The translations under genes and the position numbers were made by a program. Positions 20,156 through 32,035 of a stretch of DNA of 64,000 nucleotides are shown piece after piece; positions within the stretch are counted from its first letter, which is position 1; the number at the start of each line of letters is the position of its first letter. Source of the stretch: Symsagittifera roscoffensis (Eukaryota; Xenacoelomorpha; Acoela; Convolutidae); contig NC_087063.1 in NCBI RefSeq assembly GCF_963678635.1, positions 76,283,617 through 76,347,616 of the forward strand, in the 5' to 3' direction. The notes beneath the pieces are model-generated. The model saw only the letters and a list, made by a program, of their open reading frames with translations, ran no database searches and was not told the origin of the DNA.

Positions 20156-20350
20156 AGGCGTCATGCTTAAAAGAATGAATAAAATTTAATAGCCTCGCCT
20201 AAAAAGTTATTAGCTTTGACCTAATTGAACTATGCCACCCCTTTCCTGATCTCATTCTCATTAATAAACTTTTCATACTTTTCATTCTCTCAATTTCATT
20301 TCGGTAGTTCAGTCATTTCATTTTAACAAAACTTTAAACCTCTTCAAGTC

Positions 20351-20982
20351 ATGACTAGTCCTTTACAAATAATCTCAGTGTCTGATCGAGAAAGAAAAAT
20401 TATCTACCAAACATACACGAGGGAGTCGATTGCAGTCATCCGTTAACAGAAAGAGAGAGTCTCTCCGTCTACAGCAAGTCCGTTCAATGACTTGGCTCCC
20501 CGAAAAAACGACGAGAATCAAAACGAGGAATGGACTACAAAAAGTCATATCATGCTACCGAACTACCTCCTTGATCACATCGATCTACTTAGACAGAATC
20601 GAAAACGAATGTATGAGAGTTGCACTATTCACGAGAGCTATCCGGCATTAGAAAAGACGGAGATAAACGACACAACCTCGCTCGAAAAATTCTCTTCGCG
20701 TATGACTGCGAGTCAATGCCGTTGTATGAAAATCAGGAGGGATGTATTCGTGATTATGCAGAGCGCGAAGCGTACTGGGATATTCCGACAGCAATGTCTC
20801 CCGAGTCGTTTGTTAGGGGAGCAGTTTCAACTCCAGAACAATCAACTTCCTATTCGGATGCTTGGGTTTCATCTAGTGCGGAGACAATTGATCTAGTCAC
20901 CCCAGATCTCATTCAAGGCACTCCTCCAAATGCAGCTTGCTATGCGCCAAAAAAGAGAAAACTACAGTTTCGAGGTTTCTGA
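20351..20982 (+). pseudogene. Array accessory gene, unit 1, inactivated
   Basis: It has the same start context as the intact copies (ATG 20351), but a TAA at 20444-20446 stops the frame after 31 codons, and a 13-bp deletion near 20685 shifts it later. The remaining sequence matches units 2 and 3 closely, including the C-terminal PKKRKL coding segment and the stop at 20980-20982. Confidence 0.85.
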
Positions 20983-21290
20983 TAACTTAAACAAAAAAAC
21001 TTTCCTTTGTTTCAATTATTATTCCAAGGTTTTATATTTTCATTTTTTGTTTGTTTTGACTTCTAAGCTGTTTTAACATTACTGTGTGTATATTTTTTGT
21101 CTCAGTTTTTATTTTGCTTAATAGATCAATTAAAGTTTGCCCCGTAAAGTTTTCAGCAAAATGTTAGAGAAAAACTAGAAAAAAATCACAAATCGAGAAT
21201 AATTTTACGCTAAAATTGTTGTTTGAGAAAGAATGAGAGAGAGAGAGAGAAAGAGATAAATACACTTGCTCAGTAGTGAACCCCATTTGG

Positions 21291-21478
21291 AATATCCTTT
21301 TCGGGATATTGCTTTCTTTTCAAAAGAAAGATAAATATGGAAGGGTCCAACATTTTCTTGTTGGTAGTCCAACCATATTTATTTGGCTTTTTTATCAAAC
21401 ACTCTCTGTCCTCTCTCTCATCATACTTTGTGCCCGGTGGGGTTGGCCAGGTCTTACGCAAAGTAACAGAGAGTGTTT
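21291..21478 (+). ncRNA. Stem-loop cluster, unit 1 (candidate structured element)
   Basis: Four consecutive inverted repeats. (1) AATATCC...GGATATT at 21291-21310. (2) The palindrome CTTTCTTTTCAAAAGAAAG at 21312-21330. (3) ATAAATATGG...CCATATTTAT at 21331-21382, with a nested GTCCAAC/GTTGG pairing. (4) AAACACTCTCTGT...ACAGAGAGTGTTT at 21397-21478, extended inward by TACTTTG...CAAAGTA. Equivalents are at 23992-24179 and 26696-26883. It could be a structured RNA, a 3' UTR structure or a DNA replication/packaging signal; no transcription evidence is visible. Confidence 0.45.
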
Positions 21479-22088
21479 TAAGCCATAAATCTGCATTATA
21501 TTACATTCATATACATGTTTTGGGTGTAAAACGGACAATTTTTTGGTAAAAATGTGAAAAAAAAAATTTGTTTTTTTTTTCGAAAAATGAACATGAACCT
21601 TAACCCTGCTCAGAAATTCATGGCAAATTGATTGAGGGTAGTTTCAATGGATTTGGAGAGAAAAAAATTTTTTCCCAATTTTTTTTTCAATATTTTCACA
21701 AAAATCAGATTTTCTCAAAAAATCACAACTTTTTAAGCGTCTACTCTCATTGATTGGGCTATAATTGTTTTTTTTTTAAATTTCTACGCTTGTCCTAATT
21801 ACGGATCAAATAGCTCCTAAAAATTTCAAACCACATTAACTTGAAATTAAAACGAGAACGAATAATTCAAGCTAAAAATGAAGGAAAAAAGAAGTTAAAA
21901 AATTATGTTTTTTAAATTTTGAACTTGACCAGTAGAACTGTGCTCGAGGTCCCACAAAACTTACTGGTTTTTTTGTTGATAGATTTAAAAGACACTTTTT
22001 TAAACATTACTTTTCCTTTTTTCACAACATAAAAAGTTTGAGGTTTTCCTTTATTTTGAAAAAAAAAACTTCACTTGAAATTACAGAA

Positions 22089-22180
22089 CGGGAGGCGTTC
22101 TCGAGGAGCGTAGCGACGAGCAACGCCGGGTTAGCTATTGCCCCTTAAACCAAACGGCCATGCCTTAATATTTCGAAGGA
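22089..22180 (-). repeat. 92-bp module, unit 1 (reverse of 18558-18649)
   Basis: Reverse complement of the intergenic module beside the protease, carrying one visible change (TCTCGAGG for TCCCGAGG) in the hairpin. Equivalent modules lie in units 2 and 3. Confidence 0.8.
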
Positions 22181-23043
22181 AATGATATGAAATGTTTCAC
22201 GGGACACTGAATGACATGAAGGAAACTTTGATTCCGATATCTTTTACACATTCAAATGACAATCTATGCTTATCATGCATCGGTAACTATCAAGGTGTCA
22301 AATTTGCAAAATTTTCATTTTTTAAAATTACTATTTTATTTCAACTTAATTAGTTAGTTGAGGGCTTTACTTTCTGAATACTTTTATCTCATGTTTCTAC
22401 TTTTTATTATACCTATTTACGCAAACCAAGAAGTGGGCTTGAAATCATTAGGAAATTACTGTTTCACAGTTAAAATTAGTCAGAAAAAGTTTTAGGCTCT
22501 ATCTGAATCATTCTAAGCTTTAAATTTTGTAATTTAGTGCTGAATTGTTAAATGAAAGTCTAAACCAGTCCCCTAAAAATGCCAAAACTTCATCGCTAAC
22601 CCTTAAATTTAACAGCAAAAGTTTGAGGCTGTAAATGAATCAGTTTTTAGTATACAAAACCCCTGCACTTGAGCAGAGTGATGAGACATAAAGAGCTTAA
22701 AGCTAGAATAAACCCTGTTTTTGGAAAGGAAAGTACTTATTGTCAAGACGGCGAAGTATAACTCTCGTTAATGGCTTCTACTTGCCCTTACCCGCAAAGT
22801 TTTTTGGTGCTAGTCACTTCTCGCTTTTGCTTTTTCATAACCAGTTCAAAGCGTCATGCTTAAAAGAATGAATAAAATTTGATAGCCTCGCCTAAAAAGT
22901 TATTAGCTTTGACCTAATTGAACTATGCCACCCCTTTCCTGATCTCATTCTCATTAATAAACTTTTCATACTTTTCATTCTCTCAATTTCATTTCGGTAG
23001 TTCAGTCATTTCATTTTAACAAAACTTTAAACATCTTCAAGTC

Positions 23044-23688
23044 ATGACTAGTCCTTTACAAATAATCTCAGTGTCTGATCGAGAAAGAAAAATTATCTAC
23101 CAAACATACACGAGGGAGTCGATTGCAGTCATCCATCAACAGAAAGAGAGAGTCTCTCCGTCTACAGCAAGTCCGTTCAATGACTTGGCTCCCCGAAAAA
23201 ACGACGAGAATCAAAACGAGGAATGGACTACAAAAAGTCATATCATGCTACCGAACTACCTCCTTGATCACATCGATCTACTTAAACAGAATCGAAAACG
23301 AATGTACGAGAGTTGCACTATTCACGAGAGCTATCCGGCATTAGAAAAGACGGAGATAAACGACACAACCTCGCTCGAGCAGTCTCCAAGAAAAATTCTC
23401 TTCGCGTATGACTGCGAGTCAATGCCGTTGTATGAAAATCAGGAGGGATGTATTCGTGATTATGCAGAGCGCGAAGCGTACTGGGATATTCCGACAGCAA
23501 TGTCTCCCGAGTCGTTTGTTAGGGGAGCAGTTTCAACTCCAGAACAATCAACTTCCTATTCGGATGCTCGGGTTTCATCTAGTGCGGAGACAATTGATCT
23601 AGTCACCCCAGATCTCATTCAAGGCACTCCTCCAAATGCAGCTTGCTATGCGCCAAAAAAGAGAAAACTACAGTTTCGAGGTTTCTAA
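23044..23688 (+). CDS. Array accessory gene, unit 2 (214 aa, intact)
   Basis: The product is hydrophilic with no membrane span. The N-terminal half is rich in Arg/Glu/Gln (ERKIIYQTYTRESIAV). The middle is HIMLPNYLLDHIDLL and KILFAYDCESMPLYEN. Near the C-terminus SAETIDLVTPDLI (TIDLVT at residues 183-188) resembles a SUMO-interacting motif, and PKKRKL (residues 204-209) looks like a classical nuclear localisation signal. I do not recognise the family. A nuclear regulatory or host-interacting protein is a reasonable inference. The same start context (CTTCAAGTC before ATG) is kept in all three copies. Confidence 0.75.
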   Translation: MTSPLQIISVSDRERKIIYQTYTRESIAVIHQQKERVSPSTASPFNDLAPRKNDENQNEEWTTKSHIMLPNYLLDHIDLLKQNRKRMYESCTIHESYPALEKTEINDTTSLEQSPRKILFAYDCESMPLYENQEGCIRDYAEREAYWDIPTAMSPESFVRGAVSTPEQSTSYSDARVSSSAETIDLVTPDLIQGTPPNAACYAPKKRKLQFRGF

Positions 23689-23991
23689 TAACTTAAACAA
23701 AAAACTTTCCTTTGTTTCAATTATTATTCCAAGGTTTTATATTTTCATTTTTTGTTTGTTTTGACTTCTAAGCTGTTTTAACATTACTGTGTGTATATTT
23801 TTTGTCTCAGTTTTTATTTTGCTTAATACATCAATTAAAGTTTGCCCCGTAAAGTTTTCAGCAAAATGTTAGAGAAAAACTAGAAAAAAATCACAAATCG
23901 AGAATAATTTTACGCTAAAATTGTTGTTTGAGAAAGAATGAGAGAGAGAGAGAGAGATAAATACACTTGCTCAGTAGTGAACCCCATTTGG

Positions 23992-24179
23992 AATATCCTT
24001 TTCGGGATATTGCTTTCTTTTCAAAAGAAAGATAAATATGGAAGGGTCCAACATTTTCTTGTTGGTAGTCCAACCATATTTATTTGGCTTTTTTATCAAA
24101 CACTCTCTGTCCTCTCTCTCATCATACTTTGTGCCCGGTGGGGTTAGCCAGGTCTTACGCAAAGTAATAGAGAGTGTTT
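23992..24179 (+). ncRNA. Stem-loop cluster, unit 2
   Basis: The same four inverted repeats as in unit 1. In the last stem one C of the 3' arm is T, which would still pair as G-U in RNA. The other stems appear unchanged. Confidence 0.4.
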
Positions 24180-24793
24180 TAAGCCATAAATCTGCATTAT
24201 ATTACATTCATATATATGTTTTGGGTGTAAAACGGACAATTTTTTGGTAAAAATGTGAAAAAAAAAAATTTATGTTTTTTTTTTCGAAAAATGAACATGA
24301 CCCTTAACCCTGCTCAGAAATTCATGGCAAATTGATTGAGAGTAGTTTCAATGGATTTGGAGAGAAAAAAAATTTTTCCCAATTTTTTTTTTTCAATATT
24401 TTCACAAAAATCAGATTTTCTCAAAAAATCACAACTTTTTAAGCGTCTACTCTCATTGATTGGGCTATAATTGTTTTTTTTTTAATTTCTACGCTTGTCC
24501 TAATTACGGATCAGATAGCTCCTAAAAATTTCCAACCACATTCACTTGAATTTAAAACGAGAACGAATAATTCAAGCTAAAATTGAAGGAAAAAAGAAGT
24601 TAAAAAATTATGTTTTTTAAATTTTGAACTTGACCAGTAGAACTGTGCTCGAGGTCCCACAAAACTTACTGGTTTTTTTGTTGATAGATTTAAAAGACAC
24701 TTTTTTAAACATTACTTTTCCTTTTTTCACAACATAAAAAGTTTGAGGTTTTCCTTTATTTTGAAAAAAAAAATTTCACTTGAAATGACAGAA

Positions 24794-24885
24794 CGGGAGG
24801 CGTTCCCGAGGAGCGTAGCGACGAGCAACGCCGGGTTAGCTATTGCCCCTTAAAACAAACGGCCATGCCTTAATATTTCGAAGGA
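24794..24885 (-). repeat. 92-bp module, unit 2
   Basis: Copy of the reverse-oriented module with the hairpin GGCGTTCCCGAGGAGCGTA; one change outside it (TTAAAACAAACGG for TTAAACCAAACGG). Confidence 0.8.
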
Positions 24886-25749
24886 AATGATATGAAATGT
24901 TTCACGGGACACTGAAGGACATGAAGGAAACTTTGATTCCGATATCTTTTACACATTCAAATGACAATCTATGCTTATCATGCATCGGTAACTATCAAGG
25001 TGTCAAATTTGCAAAATTTTCATTTTTTAAGTTTACCATTTTATTTCAACTTAATTAGTTAGTTGAGGGCTTTACTTTCTGTATACTTTTATCTCATGTT
25101 TCTACTTTTTATTATACCTATTTACGCAAACCAAGAAGTGGGCTTGAAATCATTAGGAAATTACTGTTTCACGGTTAAAATTAGTCAGAAAAAGTTTTAG
25201 GCTCTATCTGAATCATTCTAAGCTTTAAATTTTGTAATTTAGTGCTGAAATGTTAATTGAAAGTCTAAACCAGTCCCCTAAAAAATGCCAAAACTTCATC
25301 GCTAACCCTTAAAATTAACAGCAAAAGTTTGAGGCTGTAAATGAATCAGTTTTTAGTATACAAAACCCCTGCACTTGAGCAGAGTGATGAGACATATAGA
25401 GCTTAAAGCTAGAATAAACCCTGTTTTTGGAAAGTAAAGTACTTATTATCAAGACGGCGAAGTATAACTCTCGTTAATGGCTTCTACTTGCCCTTACCCG
25501 CAAAGTTTTTTGGTGCTAGTCACTTCTCGCTTTTGCTTTTTCATAACCAGTTCAAGGCGTCATGCTTCAAAGAATGAATAAAATTTGATAGCCTCGCCTA
25601 AAAAGTTATTAGCTTTGACCTAATTGAACTATGCCACCCCTTTCCTGATCTCATTATCATTAATAAACTTTTCATACTTTTCATTCTCTCAATTTCATTT
25701 CGGTAGTTCACTCATTTCATTTTAACAAAACTTTAAACCTCTTCAAGTC

Positions 25750-26394
25750 ATGACTAGTCCTTTACAAATAATCTCAGTGTCTGATCGAGAAAGAACAATT
25801 ATCTACCAAACATACACGAGAGAGTCGATTGCAGTCATCCATCAACAGAAAGAGAGAGTCTCTCCGTCTACAGCAAGTCCGTTCAATGACTTGGCTCCCC
25901 GAAAAAACGACGAGAATCAAAACGAGGAATGGACTACAAAAAGTCATATCATGCTACCGAACTACCTCCTTGATCACATCGATCTACTTAGACAGAATCG
26001 AAAACGAATGTACGAGAGTTGCACTATTCAAGAGAGCTATCCGGCATTAGAAAAGACGGAGATAAACGACACAACCTCGCTCGAGCAGTCTCCAAGAAAA
26101 ATTCTCTTCGCGTATGACTGCGAGTCAATGCCGTTGTATGAAAATCAGGAGGGATGTATTCGTGATTATGCAGAGCGCGAAGCGTACTGGGATATTCCGA
26201 CAGCAATGTCTCCCGAGTCGTTTGTTAGGGGAGCAGTTTCAACTCCAGAACAATCAACTTCCTATTCGGATGCTCGGGTTTCATCTAGTGCGGAGACAAT
26301 TGATCTAGTCACCCCAGATCTCATTCAAGGCACTCCTCCAAATGCAGCTTGCTATGCGCCAAAAAAGAGAAAACTACAGTTTCGAAGTTTCTAA
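25750..26394 (+). CDS. Array accessory gene, unit 3 (214 aa, intact)
   Basis: It differs from unit 2 at a handful of residues (for example Lys to Thr at residue 16, His to Gln in the ESCTI(H/Q)ESY segment, Gly to Ser before the final Phe). The TIDLVT and PKKRKL motifs are unchanged. Two intact copies out of three suggest the protein was under selection or the array is very young. Confidence 0.75.
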   Translation: MTSPLQIISVSDRERTIIYQTYTRESIAVIHQQKERVSPSTASPFNDLAPRKNDENQNEEWTTKSHIMLPNYLLDHIDLLRQNRKRMYESCTIQESYPALEKTEINDTTSLEQSPRKILFAYDCESMPLYENQEGCIRDYAEREAYWDIPTAMSPESFVRGAVSTPEQSTSYSDARVSSSAETIDLVTPDLIQGTPPNAACYAPKKRKLQFRSF

Positions 26395-26695
26395 TAACTT
26401 AAACAAAAAATTTTCCTTTGTTTCAATTATTATTCCAAGGTTTTATATTTTCATTTTTTGTTTGTTTTGACTTCTAAGCTGTTTTAACATTACTGTGTGT
26501 ATATTTTTTGTCTCAGTTTTTATTTTGCTTAATAGATCAATTAAAGTTTGCCCCGTAAAGTTTTCAGCAAAATGTTAGAGAAAAACTAGAAAAAAATCAC
26601 AAATCGAGAATAATTTTACGCTAAAATTGTTGTTTGAGAAAGAATGAGAGAGAGAGAGAGAAAAATACACTTGCTCAGTAGTGAACCCCATTTGG

Positions 26696-26883
26696 AATAT
26701 CCTTTTCGGGATATTGCTTTCTTTTCAAAAGAAAGATAAATATGGAAGGGTCCAACATTTTCTTGTTGGTAGTCCAACCATATTTATTTGGCTTTTTTAT
26801 CAAACACTCTCTGTCCTCTCTCTCATCATACTTTGTGCCCGGTGGGGTTAGCCAGGTCTTACGCAAAGTAAAAGAGAGTGTTT
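26696..26883 (+). ncRNA. Stem-loop cluster, unit 3
   Basis: Same arrangement as units 1 and 2. The outer stem has one mismatch (AAAAGAGAGTG instead of ACAGAGAGTG). The preceding GA microsatellite is shorter here. Confidence 0.4.
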
Positions 26884-27496
26884 TAAGCCATAAATCTGCT
26901 TTATATTACATTCATATACATGTTTTGGGTGTAAAACGGACAATTTTTTGGTAAAAATGTGAAAAAAAAAAAAATTTATGTTTTTTTTTCGAAAAATGAA
27001 CATGACCCTTAACCCTGCTCAGAAATTCATGGCAAATTGATTGAGAGTAGTTTCAATGGATTTGGAGAGAAAAAAATTTTTTCCCAATTTTTTTTTTCAA
27101 TATTTTCACAAAAATCAGATTTTCTCAAAAAATCACAACTTTTTAAGCGTCTACTCTCATTGATTGGGCTATAATTGTTTTTTTTTTAATTTCTACGCTT
27201 GTCCTAATTACGGATCAGATAGCTCCTAAAAATTTCAAACCACATTCACTTGAATTTAAAACGAGAACGAATAATTCAAGCTAAAAATGAAGGAAAAAAG
27301 AAGTTAAAAAATTATGTTTTTTAAATTTTGAACTTGACCAGTAGAACTGTGCTCGAGGTCCCACAAAACTTACTGGTTTTTTGTTGATAGATTTAAAAGA
27401 CACTTTTTTAAACATTACTTTTCCTTTTTTCACAACATAAAAAGTTTGAGGTTTTCCTTTATTTTGAAAAAAAAAATTTCACTTGAAATTACAGAA

Positions 27497-27588
27497 CGGG
27501 AGGCGTTCCCGAAGAGCGTAGCGACGAGCAACGCCGGGTTAGCTATTGCCCCTTAAACCAAACGGCCATGCCTTAATATTTCGAAGGA
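27497..27588 (-). repeat. 92-bp module, unit 3
   Basis: Third reverse-oriented copy, with CCCGAAGAGCG where the others have CGAGGAGCG. Confidence 0.8.
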
Positions 27589-28302
27589 AATGATATGAAA
27601 TGTTTCACGGGACACTGAATGACATGAAGGAAACTTTGATTCCGATATCTTTTACACATTCAAATGACAATCTATGCTTATCATGCATCGGTAACTATCA
27701 AGGTGTCAAATTTGCAAAATTTTCATTTTTTAAGTTTACCATTTTATTTCAACTTAATTAGTTAGTTGAGGGCTTTACTTTCTGAATACTTTTATCTCAT
27801 GTTTCTACTTTTTATTATACCTATTTACGCAAACCAAGAAGTGGGCTTGAAATCATTAGGAAATTACTGTTTCACGGTTAAAATTAGTCAGAAAAAGTTT
27901 TAGGCTCTATCTGAATCATTCTAAGCTTTAAATTTTGTAATTTAGTGCTGAAATGTTAATTGAAAGTCTAAACCAGTCCCCTAAAAAATGCCGAAACTTC
28001 ATCGCTAACCCTTAAAATTAACAGCAAAAGTTTGAGGCTGTAAATGAATCAGTTTTTAGTATACAAAACCCCTGCACTTGAGCAGAGTGATGAGACATAT
28101 GGAGCTTAAAGCTAGAATAAACCCTGTTTTTGGAAAGGAAAGTACTTATTGTCAAGACTGCGAAGTATAACTCTCGTTAATGGCTTCTACTTGCCCTTAC
28201 CCGCAAAGTTTTTTGGTGCTAGTCACTTCTCGCTTTTGTTTTTTCATAACCAGTTCTACTTCTTGAAATTTTCCTGAATTACTTCAGTAACTTCAACAAA
28301 CA

Positions 28303-29342
28303 ATGCCGAACTCTACTTCTATCGCGACACCTGTTCTTTGCCAGCAGTGCGGAAAAATACTGAGCTCTAAAAGGAACTTGAGAAGACATGAGCAAAAAGT
28401 TCACAAGATCCTTCCTCCCCCTCCTCCTCAAACTGTTTGCGATGAGTGTCTCGAGTCATTCGAGAGTTTGTCGGAAGCCCGAGAGCATGTCGAGCTGGTA
28501 CATGACATGACTTCGAATAGTCATTGTATCTATTGCCATACAATATTTCTCACCGCGGAAAGCTATGGACAACACTTGCTGAAGAAGCACGCATTGCCAG
28601 TTTGGAACGGCATTGAGACGACGTCTTCCGCTGCCCCAACGGAAAGCGCGTTCAGAGGCAAATTGCGTCGATACGATCTCAAAGTTGGTGAAAAAGAAAT
28701 GGATTTGCTTCAAGTCATGATGCAAAACAAGGAGGAAATAGATGCTCTTATACTGGAAAGGGTCAAAGAGGGTCCGAACAAGGTGCAATTCCACGTGGAA
28801 GTGGGAATGATCAAAATTCCCACTGTGCAAGACGGGGACAGTGGAAACTTCGAAAGGACCATGCTGTTTCTGAACACTAAGACATTGACAGTGTACTTCG
28901 AGGGAATAGCTGGGGTTCAATTCTTGGAACTGATTGAACATATGGTCAACCAAGTCAATTCGTTCTCTTCTCATGGTAGCGGATGGATTATTGACAGAAT
29001 TGAAAAATTGCAAATCGGTTTCGCGGCCTTCTCACCAATAAGAGCAGGATCCTACCTCGAGCTACCTGATGCACTCAGCGCAGCATCTACTCTGCTCACA
29101 AATATCAACACTAAAGATGATGACCGTTGCTTTCTCTACTGCTTTGTTGCCGCATATCACAATGTGAATGAGCCGGCCCTCTACCCCACATCTAGACGGT
29201 GGCTGGAGAAAAACAAAGTCTCAACCTACAATCTCGACAAAGAAGGAATTATGAAAATCAATGGGGAATACGAAATGCCAATGGGTCTGATGGATATGGA
29301 CAGATTTGAAAAGTTGAACAATTGTCAAATCAACGTCTTCCG
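28303..29342 (+). CDS. Polinton DNA polymerase B, exon 1 (zinc fingers and N-terminal region)
   Basis: The ATG at 28303 lies 46 bp after the array. Three Cys/His clusters come first: CQQCGKILSSKRNLRRHEQ, CDECLESFESL with a later H...H, and CIYCHTIF with H...H, so C2H2-type fingers. The following region, SGWIIDRIEKLQIGFAAFSP to CFLYCFVAAYH, is the N-terminal part seen in Polinton-type polymerases. The exon ends in phase 2 at CG|GTAAGC. The adjacent in-frame TAA lies in the intron. Confidence 0.85.
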
Positions 29343-29462
29343 GTAAGCAAATTCTAATTGCCTTCTAAAAATTTTAAAACTCCTTCAATAATGTTCTTCA
29401 CCTATTCAAACACCCTTTTTATTTCATTCCAAACCTAGGTATAAAATTATTTTTCTGTTCAG
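29343..29462 (+). other. Intron 1 of polymerase B (120 bp)
   Basis: Donor GTAAGC and acceptor TTTTTCTGTTCAG. Splicing joins the Arg codon split CG|G and restores the reading frame across the two exons. An upstream CTAAT-like branch site is present. The intron is AT-rich. Confidence 0.8.
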
Positions 29463-32035
29463 GTACAACGATGGCGAATTGTTGCCCATAAGAGTATCGA
29501 GCAGATTCACTACTAGCCTGATTGTGGACTTGTTGCTGCTGACAGATGGATCAAAATATCACTATGTGTTGATAAGTGATCTCCAGAAACTGGTCGAATA
29601 CGTGCGGCACAAAGTGCACCGATTTCAATCTGAGATTTGTCGCAAATGTTTCCACACATGCGCTTCATTCGAAACTCTGAGAAGACATTAAGAACTGTGC
29701 TACCAAGACGAAGATGTCGTCATAACAATGCCCAAGCCGGGAAAAGATGACCACAAGTTCAAAAACTTAACAGCTCGTTGGTACGTACCCAGAGTAATCT
29801 ACTTTGATTTGGAGTCACTGCTCTTACCAGTATACGGACCGCAACCTGATCCGCGAAAATCTAGCACGCAAACAATTGAAATCCATCAACCGTGCGGCTA
29901 CGCGTTAGCAGTAATCGAATTTGGGAAAAAAGACCTGTTAAAGTTTGAGCTTAAAAGAGGACCGAATGTGATGGAAGAGCTAATTAGCTCCCTTGAATCG
30001 TTAGCGAGACAAATTTACGTAGAAAAAAGGAAATATTACACTTTCACTGGTATAACAGACCAGGAACGGGAAGATGCTACAATTTGTTGGATATGCGAAA
30101 ATGATTTTTCCGACAATGATCAAGTGGTACTTGATCATTGCCATTACACCAACAAGTTCCTGGGTTGGGCACACAATGAGTGTAACGTTAATAGAAAAAC
30201 AACAAATTACATTCCAGTGGTAGCTCATAATTTGTCAAATTATGATTTACACTTTATAATCAAAGCGCTGGCAAAAAGCGATTCGGAAAACACTTTTTCC
30301 GTAATACCCGCATCTGAAGAAAAATATATATCCTTGACAATCTCAGTCTACATAAAAACGTACACGGACAAAAACGGAAAAATCAAAAAACTCTACAAAA
30401 ATCTGAGATTCATCGATTCGTATAGGTTCATGCTAGCATCGTTGGCAAAACTTGTCGATAATTTGCCCAACGAAAAGTTTTTTCTGCTGGAGAACTATTT
30501 TGAAAAACTCGGCCACTCACGTGAAAAAGTCAGTCTGTTGAAACAGAAAGGGCATTACCCCTACTCATACTTCAACTCATTCGAAAAATTCCGAGAAACT
30601 CGCCTTCCCCCACGAGCAATGTGGAAAAATAGTCTAACAGGAGGGGATGTGAGTGTTTCAAGATGCGAGTACAATCATGCCCTTAAAGTTTTCACCGAAC
30701 TGAAGTGTGGCTCACTTGGTGATTACCACGACTTGTACTTGACTACAGATGTGCTATTGCTTGCTTCCGTTTTCGAAGCTTTTCGTGAAGTTTGCTATCA
30801 AACATACGGGCTGGATTGCGCCTGTTACTTCACGGCAAGTAACATTTCCGGGGACGCCTTTCTAAAAATGTATAAGCCCGAACTGAAACTCTTAACGGAC
30901 CGTGAACATCTAGACCTTGTGCAGCGAATGATACGAGGAGGCATGTCGTCGGTTTACGCGTGCCGATTTTACAAAGCAAACAATAAATACCTCGACGATT
31001 TTTCGCCCTCAGAACCATCAAGCTACATCCTCAATATTGATGCAAACAATTTGTACGGGGGGATAATGAAACACAGCCCTTTGCCCTTAAACGATTTTTC
31101 AATAGTTGAAAAAAGTCTGGCAGACATACTGCTCACCAGCGAAACCTCAGATTGTAGTTATATAGTTGAAGTCAATTTAACCATACCCGAAGAGCTTCAC
31201 GACTTCTTTGCTGATTACCCCCTTGCCCCCTCTCGTGAAGTAGTGGACATTGGTGCAATGAGCAACGAGCAAGTCGACATGTTGGGAAAATTGGGAATCA
31301 CCACACTGCCAAAAGTGCCAAAGCTTCTACAGACCTTGCATCCTAAAGAAGGTTATGTTTTGCACTACCTTACCCTAAAATTGTACCATGAGCTGGGAAT
31401 GAAAATAACTCACCTCAGAAAAGTTCTTCAGTTCCGCCAAAGTCACTGGATGGCACCCTTTGTCGACCTCAACACCCGCCTACGAAAAGCCGCGGTAAAT
31501 AAATTCCAGGAGAACTTCTACAAGCTAATTGTTAATTCAGCTTTCGGTAAAACATTTGAGTCTAAGTTAGGAAGAAAGAAGCTGGAGATTGTAAGGAATG
31601 AGAGAGAACTTTTACAAAAAACAGCTCTGAGCACAATGAAAAGCTTTCAAATCATTGACGACCAAATAGCCACAATTAGCTTTTCAGTAACAAAAATATT
31701 GTGGGATAAACCTATGATAGTTGGCGCGACCATCCTAGACCTCGCCAAGCGTTTCATGTTTCAGTTTCATTATCAATAAATGAAACCAAATCTAAACTTG
31801 GAACTCCTTTACTCCGACACGGATAGTTTTATTTACGCTATAAAAACTGATGACGTTTACCGAGACTTGGAGAAAATAAAAGCTGATTTCGACTTTTCAA
31901 ATTACGATAAGGACCATTTTTTGTTCGAGGATACCAACAAGAAAGTTGTGCTGAAATTCAAAGACGAGACTGGTGGCAAGCCGATCAGAGAATTCATCGC
32001 CCTAAAACCGAAACTATATTCGGTCGTCCTTAATG
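29463..32035 (+). pseudogene. Polinton protein-primed DNA polymerase B, exon 2 (exonuclease, HNH, palm), two in-frame stops
   Basis: One frame carries a C..C...L..H zinc-binding tail, exonuclease motif I YFDLES, motif II HNLSNYD and motif III DLYLTTDVLLL, then polymerase motif A NIDANNLYGG, motif B LIVNSAFGKT and motif C LLYSDTDSF. An endonuclease VII-like HNH module (CWICENDF, DHCHYTN, AHNECN) is inserted after the first exonuclease motif, as in relatives. A TAA at 29689-29691 falls in the zinc-binding segment and a TAA at 31777-31779 lies between motifs B and C; the phase is otherwise uninterrupted. The enzyme would replicate the linear element by protein priming. As it stands the polymerase is split in three. 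Confidence 0.9.

Larger units (their letters stand above)
20156..28256 (+). repeat. Three-copy tandem array of 2.7-kb units
   Basis: Units lie at 20156-22849, 22850-25555 and 25556-28256, with period 2693 then 2706 bp; the 13-bp difference is a deletion in the gene of unit 1. Each unit contains, in order, an upstream region, a 214-aa gene, an A/T-rich 3' region with a GA microsatellite, a stem-loop cluster, poly-A/poly-T tracts, the 92-bp module in reverse, and about 670 bp of unique sequence. Copies differ by about 1-2% by eye. The array ends just before the polymerase gene. Confidence 0.95.

Noticed and set aside
20156-28256. CRISPR-like or satellite interpretation of the array
   Set aside because: Units are 2.7 kb with a coding gene, in an animal genome; this is gene-module amplification.
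28456-29013. 185-codon - strand open frame
   Set aside because: Antisense shadow of polymerase exon 1, which has zinc fingers and conserved sequence on the + strand.
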